A program made the translations under genes and the position numbers. A DNA stretch of 64,000 nucleotides from Lasiosphaeris hirsuta (Eukaryota > Ascomycota > Sordariomycetes > Sordariales > Lasiosphaeriaceae): NCBI GenBank assembly GCA_030549175.1, contig JAUKUA010000002.1:1054001-1118000 (forward strand), in the 5' to 3' direction. The notes beneath the pieces were generated by a model that was not told the DNA's origin, did not search any database, and saw only the letters and a program-made list of their open reading frames with translations. Shown here piece after piece: positions 58,065 through 64,000 of this stretch (position 1 is its first letter; the number at the start of each line of letters is the position of its first letter).

Positions 58065-59572
58065 ATGGCCGACAACATCCAGGCTCAGGTTCACCCTAGC
58101 AGCGATCCCGCCGTATACCAAGAGTTCGAGGCGAAGTGGGCAACGCTACCCACCGACGCAGAGGGATGGATCCAGCGGGCGCGCGACGTCGGAGCCGTCC
58201 TTGGCGCCGATGCCGCCGAGCGTGAGAAGGCCAACAAGTCTCCGAAAGCCGAGGTCGCGCTCCTCAAGCACTCGGGACTGACCAAGGTCCTGGGGCTCGC
58301 AAAGTACGGAGGCGGCGGCCAGCCGTGGAGCGTTGGGTACAAGGCCATCCGTGAGGTTGCCAAGGCAGATGGGTATGACTCCCCCAAAGACAAGTCTACC
58401 CAGTAGGTGCGGGCGTAGCTGACGACGAGCATGTTTCCAGCTCCATTGGGATGCTGCTTGGCTACCATCTTCTCTGGTCGACCACTGCCAACGTTGTGGG
58501 CAGCGCAGAGCAGGCCGACCGCTTCCAGAAGCTGATTCTCGAGAACAACTACTTCATCGGCGGCGCTGTCAACCCGCGCGACAACGACCTGAAGATCACG
58601 TACGACGACGAGAAGTTCACGTACAATGGCTTCAAGCACTTCAATACGGGCGGTGTCGTCTCCGACCTAACCGTGCTCGAGGGCGCCATCGACGGACGGC
58701 CCGAGGAGCACATCTTCGCCTTTGTCCCGACCGCCCAGACGGGGATCCAGTTCCTCCACAACTGGGACAATGTCGGCCTACGCCTGACCGAGTCGGGCAG
58801 CGTCAAGATCGAGAACGTGTCCGCCCCCTGGGCCGATGCCCTCGGCTGGGACGCCGAGAAGAAGCCCGACCTGGCATGGCTGGGCATCAACTTTGGCTCT
58901 TTGTTGCTTCCCACGTATGTCGCGGCCCCCTAATAAATCCCGACTGCCAAGTGATACTGATACTCGCAAAGCATCCAACTCGTCTTCATCAACTTCTACC
59001 TCGGGATCGCCCATGGCGCCCTCGACTTTGCCAAGAGCTACACGGTGAAGAACACGCGCGCCTGGCCCTTTGGCGGCGACGTAAGCCATCCAGCCTCCTC
59101 AACCCCTGACTCGGTAACCCTGAATTCCCGTCTGACTCTCCCCCCCCCGCAGAACAAGGACTCCCCCACGGATGAATTCTACATCCTCGCCACCTACGGC
59201 AACTTCTTTGCGCACCTCCGCGCCGCCGAGACCCTCGTCGACCGCGCGGGCGCCGAAGCTGACATCCTGTACAACAAATACGGCTCCTCGGCTGACGGCA
59301 GCGCCCGCGCCGGCTTGACGCCCCGAGAGCGAGGCGAGTGGGCCGAGTGGGTGGCGAGTGCGAAAGTGGTGACGACGGATACCGGGCTCAGGGTCACCGC
59401 GGGCGTGTTTGAGGTTACCGGGTCGCGGGCGACGGCGAGCAAGGTGGGGTTGGATCGGTTTTGGCGGGATCTGCGGGTGCATACGCTGCATGACCCGGTG
59501 GCGTATAAGAATAGGGAGGTGGGCAGGTATTTGTTGTTGGACGAAGTGCCCGAGCCGACGTGGTATACGTAA
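58065..59572 (+). CDS. Acyl-CoA-dehydrogenase-like flavoprotein, SfnB/DszC type
   Basis: Four exons, 58065-58372, 58441-58914, 58972-59080 and 59153-59572 (introns 57-72 nt), join to 436 residues. The fold is that of acyl-CoA dehydrogenases, and the sequence resembles the SfnB/DszC branch, flavin-dependent enzymes tied to use of sulfones and thiophene-type sulfur. Recognisable parts are the N-terminal helical domain, LLGYHLLWSTTANVVGS, IGGAVNPRDND, KHFNTGGVVSDLTVLEG in the beta domain, and the C-terminal helical bundle with FINFYLGIAHGALDFAKSY, NTRAWPFGGD and FFAHLRAAETLVDRA. The end, WRDLRVHTLHDPVAYKNREVGRYLL, is complete. All four splice joints restore the frame. It stands head-to-head with the SfnG-like gene, and both probably serve sulfur scavenging. 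The exact substrate is unknown. Confidence 0.87.
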
Positions 59573-60164
59573 GGGGCTGATGAGGGGGTGATGTTGAGAT
59601 GGTATTGTGGGTGTTTGGTGATGGTTGGATCGTCGAGGAGACAAGTGCCAGTGGCTATTTTTGGTGCGATGGCCTTCCTCTTCATTCTTGGGCTTCACAT
59701 TTGCCACTCGTAGAGAAGTCGTGCTGATATGCGGGAATTCATATCATCTCGGCCGTTTTGATTTTGTGTCCCCTGTCCCTAACTCCTAGGCGGGCTAATT
59801 GATGCAATGCGAAGTCGGTAACAAGCCCAGCAACGCCTAGTTGCCGACTCGCAGGCTGGCGTTCAAAAGGCCAAGTCTGATTGCTAAAGAATGGCGTCAT
59901 AAACATTGTGACACCTCTTCTTCAACCTCTTGAGTTTTCCAATATCGATTCTTCCTGTAACCGCACTCTGCCGGATCCACCAACCGGAGACACACTGGTT
60001 TTCATGGGGCCGCACCTGACGGAAAGCTCCACGTTTGGAGTCTGTTGATAGGTGTTGAGCGGCGTGGCAGGCACCTATGTCCTGCGGAAACAACTGGAGG
60101 TCGCTAGCAATCAACGACGGTTGCTCTTGCACCAACTCAGGTATCCAAATCGTCAAAGAGTAAC
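59573..60164. other. Spacer before tRNA-Ser
   Basis: No coding sequence is seen on either strand. Confidence 0.5.
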
Positions 60165-60246
60165 GGCGTGGTGGCAGAGTGGTCTAATGCGCAAGACTTG
60201 AAATCTTGTTCTTTCGGGAGCGTCGGTTCAAATCCGGCCCACGTCG
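60165..60246 (+). tRNA. tRNA-Ser(TGA)
   Basis: A complete tRNA of 82 nt: acceptor stem GGCGTGG with CCACGTC, D-arm GGCAGAGTGGTCTAATGC, anticodon stem-loop CAAGA-CTTGAAA-TCTTG with anticodon TGA at 60199-60201, a long class-II variable arm (TTCTTTCGGGAG) as in all serine tRNAs, T-arm with GGTTCAAATCC, and discriminator G. There is no intron. A short T-run follows at 60251-60256 and may end polymerase III transcription. Confidence 0.95.
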
Positions 60247-62178
60247 AATTCTTTTTGTAACACCGATATGTCTTTGCTGGTGTTTATCCATAGACAACCG
60301 GAAGTTCCATTGTCAATGAGAAGAGGGCTTTGCTTACCTAAGTCAGGCGTGATGTGGAGAGGCAAAAATGGGAGATTAGCAGTTTGGCGACTTCACGTGC
60401 CGGGCTGGGGTAAAAAACGTGGCTAGGGGATCAGGGCGGGAACAAACTTGGCGGTATCAGTGGACGGCGGGATTTAGGGGCATTTTGAGAAACAGATTGT
60501 CATCGGCGGGGAAGCGCATTGTTTTGCGCATGGATTTTCTGTTTTTAGCCGTGTCCGCATCGTATCGATTATCTGTCGAGATATTGCTCGGGTGGCCAGA
60601 CGTCATTTTGGATGGCAGTACGGATTACTCCATACCAGGTACGTAGTAAGGCCCCGATGTCCTCACGCTGTGTTCGCGATAGCAGTTCGTAAAGTCAGGG
60701 GCCAGGGTTGCCCAATACCAACCATCCTTGCTGCGCAAAGAGCGGCAGTGATGAAAAACCGAACACCGCGAGATGGACATACGGGATTGGGCAATTGCGC
60801 ATGCGCTATGTATGCGCTGCGGATTGCCAGGCCTTGGTTCCACACAGGGCAGCGGTTCTTGACGACTTTGAGAAAGTCGTTTCCAGACGAGTGAGCATCC
60901 GGCGCGCGAGTCACTTTTGCAGTGGAAAGGCGACAACGAGGCCAATCCCATTCCCGGGAAACGAGCCCAACTTTCGGGTGGCCCAAGCGTCCATGCTCGT
61001 TCAGGCCCAACCTCGACGGGACTCGGTGGCGAATCAACGCCCTGCTCACTGTGTCACTGTGGGGCAAGGGAACTGCTAGGCAGTCAACCCGTCGTCGACT
61101 GGATGTTTGGGCAGCGCAGCCAGCCGTAACCCCCCCCCCCCCAGGAGAAGTAGAGTGGGCGACCTCGACGTGACCCAACCCGCCGACCTCATTTCAATTT
61201 CGGTCACGACCTGACACTTCTCGCAGCAATCCGCCATCCGCCATCTGCATCCGCAAAAAAAAAAAAAACAAAACCCCTCCTGCCCTCTCTCTTCGCTCGC
61301 GCTGGCGATTACTCATGATACTGGCGACGTATCCTTCCCGTCGACCGGTCGGCTCGACACGCGTTTAATTGTAACATTATTGGCATTCAGGAAATTTCTG
61401 TACGTGGCCCCTCTATGCCATGCGTGCGTCCTGTCGTGCGTTCCAGTCGAGCGTCTCCTCCCCTCATGGAAGTTTGCCCGTCTGCAGCGACTCGGTCTTC
61501 GAGGCCCAATCCCCATTGCCCAATTCCCACAGATCTCTGTCCACCGTCTCAACAGAGAGCGAAAAAGTTTGCGCTGCCCTCGCCGCTTCTTCATTGAACG
61601 TTGCGACGGCCGGTTCCCTCTAGCTCCCTCTGGCTTCCTCGGGCTCCTCTAGCTGGCAGATCGCCCAGGTCCTCCCCCCCCCCCCCCCCGCCTAGGAGCC
61701 ACCCGTCACCCGGGACTTGGTGCTTCACGTGCTGAATCACTCGCGCGCGCGCCAAAGCCCGCACCCACTGCTGGCCGTCACCTTAACTTGTGGCCTTGAA
61801 CCTTACATCATCTCCGCTTTCCCTATCGACGACTTCTCTTGCTTTACTTTTTGCTCCCCGCCGTCGGCTAACCGTCATTTCATCCTCAGATAACTAGACA
61901 TTGAGATACCCATTCCGCGCCGCGTGTCCGCACCGGCATTTGCATCTTTCCCCGTTCGATCAACATAGACCGCCATCGGAGTTGCAGTCGCGCATCATTT
62001 GTTTTCAATATCCCGTCGCCGCGAGCATACAGCCCCCCCTCGCCGCACTCTCTTCCTTTGCCGAGGCGACGTATGAACTCTGTCCATCCTTTTACTGCTA
62101 CTCAAGCACACGCGCTTCCTGCTTGGCGACGCCACTCCTTGACTGGTGCCGTGACATACGTCAGCACAGTCGCCCAAG
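60247..62178. other. Spacer upstream of the SAPS gene
   Basis: No gene is seen on either strand. It contains C13 (61130-61142), A16-type (61253-61268) and C16 (61674-61689) runs and a pyrimidine-rich stretch before the SAPS start codon. Confidence 0.5.
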
Positions 62179-64000
62179 ATGTTCTGGAGATTTGGCGGTT
62201 ACGCCAACATCTCCACCATCGACAACATACTTGAGAAGGACAATTTCGAGCTCGAAGATCTTCTCGACGAGAGCGACCTCATCCAAGAGCTCAAGCAACA
62301 CAATGCCAAGCTGGTGGAATACCTGCGCGACCAGAAGGTGCTCGAGAGACTCTTGGAGTACGTGGTCGCTCCAAGGCTTGCACCAGTCGCAACACCCGAT
62401 GGGGACGAGGATGACGAGGAGGGAAAGGGAAAGGGCCGCTCGGTGGTCCCCTTCTCGAGGCCACACACCCTACCGAGGGCCAACGAGCTCGGAAGTGAAG
62501 AGGAAGTCGAGAAGAAGCGCAATCGTTACGCATTTGTGGCCGCCGAGGTTCTGTCATCCGACAACTGGTCCATTTGTGAAGCTCTGATGGAGAGCCGGCC
62601 CCTCCTGCGTAACTTTTGGCAGTTCCTTAAACGCCCGACTCCGCTTGATCCTCTGCAGGCGAGCTACTTCACCAAAGTCAACGAGTCCCTTTTTGACAAG
62701 AAGACAGAGGATATGCTGGATCTCTTGAAGTCCCTAGATGGCGCTATTCCTGATATTTTAAAGCATGTGGACTGCCCCATGATTATGGATTTGTTGCTCC
62801 GCATCATCAGCCTAGAGCGGACAGAGAGCGGGCAAGGCATTGTCGAGGTATGTTTCGATTCGGCTGTTGAAGGCCTTTGTCACACTGACCAAGCCGCGCG
62901 CAGTGGCTGTATACCCAGGATGTTATTCCAACCCTCCTTTCATTCCTCGGCCCAGAGCACAGCTGGGCGACGCAAACGTCTGCCGGCGATTTTATGAAGG
63001 CAATCATTACCGTTTCAGCAAATGCTTCACAGAACGAACAAACCTGTATCGGCCCCAACGAGCTTACTCGCCAGCTGGTCTCGAAACCCTGCGTTGAACA
63101 GCTGATCAAATACATGTTGGGCGGCGGAAATCCCCTTACCTGTGGCGTGGGCATCATTATAGAGGTTATTAGAAAGAATAATTCCGACTACGACCCCGAT
63201 GGTGTGGAGTCGGGCTCGATTCCGTCCGGTCGCGACCCTATTTATCTCGGCACTCTCCTCCGACTGTTCGCCGAACACGTTCCCGACTTCATGAACTTGA
63301 TCATGAACGCGCCCGCCCAGAAGGATCGGCTCGTTTCCACTTTTGGCAACAAGATCGAACCGCTCGGTTTCGACCGCTTCAAGACTTGCGAGTTGATGGC
63401 TGAGCTGTTGCATTGCAGCAACATGGGCTTGCTGAATGAGGTTGGTTCCGAAGAGTTTATCACAGCCCGCGATACGCAGCGCCAACGCCTCCGTGTTGAG
63501 GGACGTCTCCACCAGGCGCGCGCAGAGGAGATTCCATCCTCGACCGAGGACCTCACCATGCGCACATCACACTCCTCCCCCGCCGAAGAAGTCCGCAGAC
63601 TGGAAGTCACAAACAGCTCGGTCGATGACGACGGATTCGAGGAGGTGACGCATGCTGCGGATGAAGACAGTTCTCATGGGGTCGAGGAACTACCCGAGGT
63701 TCCTGCCTCGGGCCCGATATCGTCGTTCTTGGACAAGGACGAGGACGATTTCGTCGACGAGCCCTTGAGTTCGCCAAGACTGCACGTTCGCGAACTCAAA
63801 GAGAAGAAGGACGAGGGTCAGTTTGACGACCGGGACCTGGTGGTTCGACCCCTCTCGCCCAACAAAAAGTCACTTGCGGGTAAGCCCCAGGACCCGGTGC
63901 CAACGGTCACTGTGGAGGATGTGACCGAGGAAGCAGCCAATCTCTCCATCGACGGCGAGAAGCCCGAAGCGGGAAGCTCAGGGGCCCAACAAGCAGAGTC
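62179..64000 (+). CDS. SIT4 phosphatase-associated (SAPS) protein, 5' part
   Basis: Exon 1 is 62179-62847, a 56-nt intron follows (62848-62903), and exon 2 stays open to the window edge, so the 3' end is missing. About 588 residues are visible. SAPS proteins (yeast Sap155/185/190, human PP6 regulatory subunits) bind the PP6-type phosphatase Sit4 and connect it to G1 progression and TOR signalling. The start MFWRFGGYANISTIDNIL is the conserved SAPS N-terminus (MFW-F). LRDQKVLERLLEYV, RNRYAFVAAEVLSSDN, LLRNFWQFL, and after the intron FMKAIITVSANASQNEQ, TCGVGIIIEVIRKNNSDYDP and YLGTLLRLFAEHVPDFMNLI follow in order. Past residue 450 the protein becomes acidic and low-complexity, as usual for this family. 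Confidence 0.92.

Overview
The window reads as nuclear DNA of a filamentous ascomycete (Pezizomycotina, most likely a Sordariomycete; I cannot name the genus). Genes are separated by long spacers and carry short introns of about 48-88 nt with GTRNGT donors and CTRAC branch sites. Recognisable content includes a NACHT-ankyrin NLR, tetrahydroxynaphthalene reductase of DHN-melanin synthesis, phenylalanine ammonia-lyase, a GH71 alpha-1,3-glucanase, a proteinase-K-like protease and a GPI-anchored wall protein. Two nuclear tRNA genes are present, one with a typical tRNA intron.

Layout. 1-6 kb: a 1,412-residue NLR with a shortened N-terminal hydrolase-like domain and twelve nearly identical ankyrin repeats. 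6-17 kb: a zone of decay holding a Rho-type GTPase pseudogene, a gutted hAT transposase, an F-box-like gene with a broken 3' end, the C-terminal third of a CE15 glucuronoyl esterase and a many-times frameshifted GH2 beta-galactosidase. 17-30 kb: an NAD(P)-dependent reductase, the G-patch splicing factor of the TFIP11/Ntr1 family and a subtilase with a KLNDV minisatellite between propeptide and catalytic domain. 31-40 kb: GH71, tRNA-Asp, a six-exon calmodulin-like gene, PAL and a 63-residue membrane protein. 40-45 kb: no convincing gene. 45-47 kb: tetrahydroxynaphthalene reductase. 48-52 kb: two gene fragments and a GPI-anchored protein. 53-60 kb: an SGNH hydrolase with fibronectin-III-like modules, then a divergent pair of an SfnG-like FMN monooxygenase and an SfnB/DszC-like flavoprotein. 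60-64 kb: tRNA-Ser and the 5' part of a SIT4-associated (SAPS) gene that runs off the window.

How the genes fit together. The clearest functional unit is the divergent flavoprotein pair at 55.7-59.6 kb. Both families serve sulfur scavenging from sulfones or sulfonates, and the shared 1.1-kb promoter holds a perfect match to the CYS3/MetR consensus ATGRYRYCAT. The remaining intact genes look like independent housekeeping or secreted functions. The decayed CE15 and GH2 genes suggest loss of plant-polysaccharide degradation functions at this locus.

The candidates for something new are the NLR (hydrolase core missing in frame, homogenised sensor repeats), the KLNDV-repeat protease, the melanin reductase with an in-frame presequence-like extension and a 547-nt first intron, and the sulfur pair. 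Everything here was read by eye; family assignments rest on motif recognition, and no search was run.
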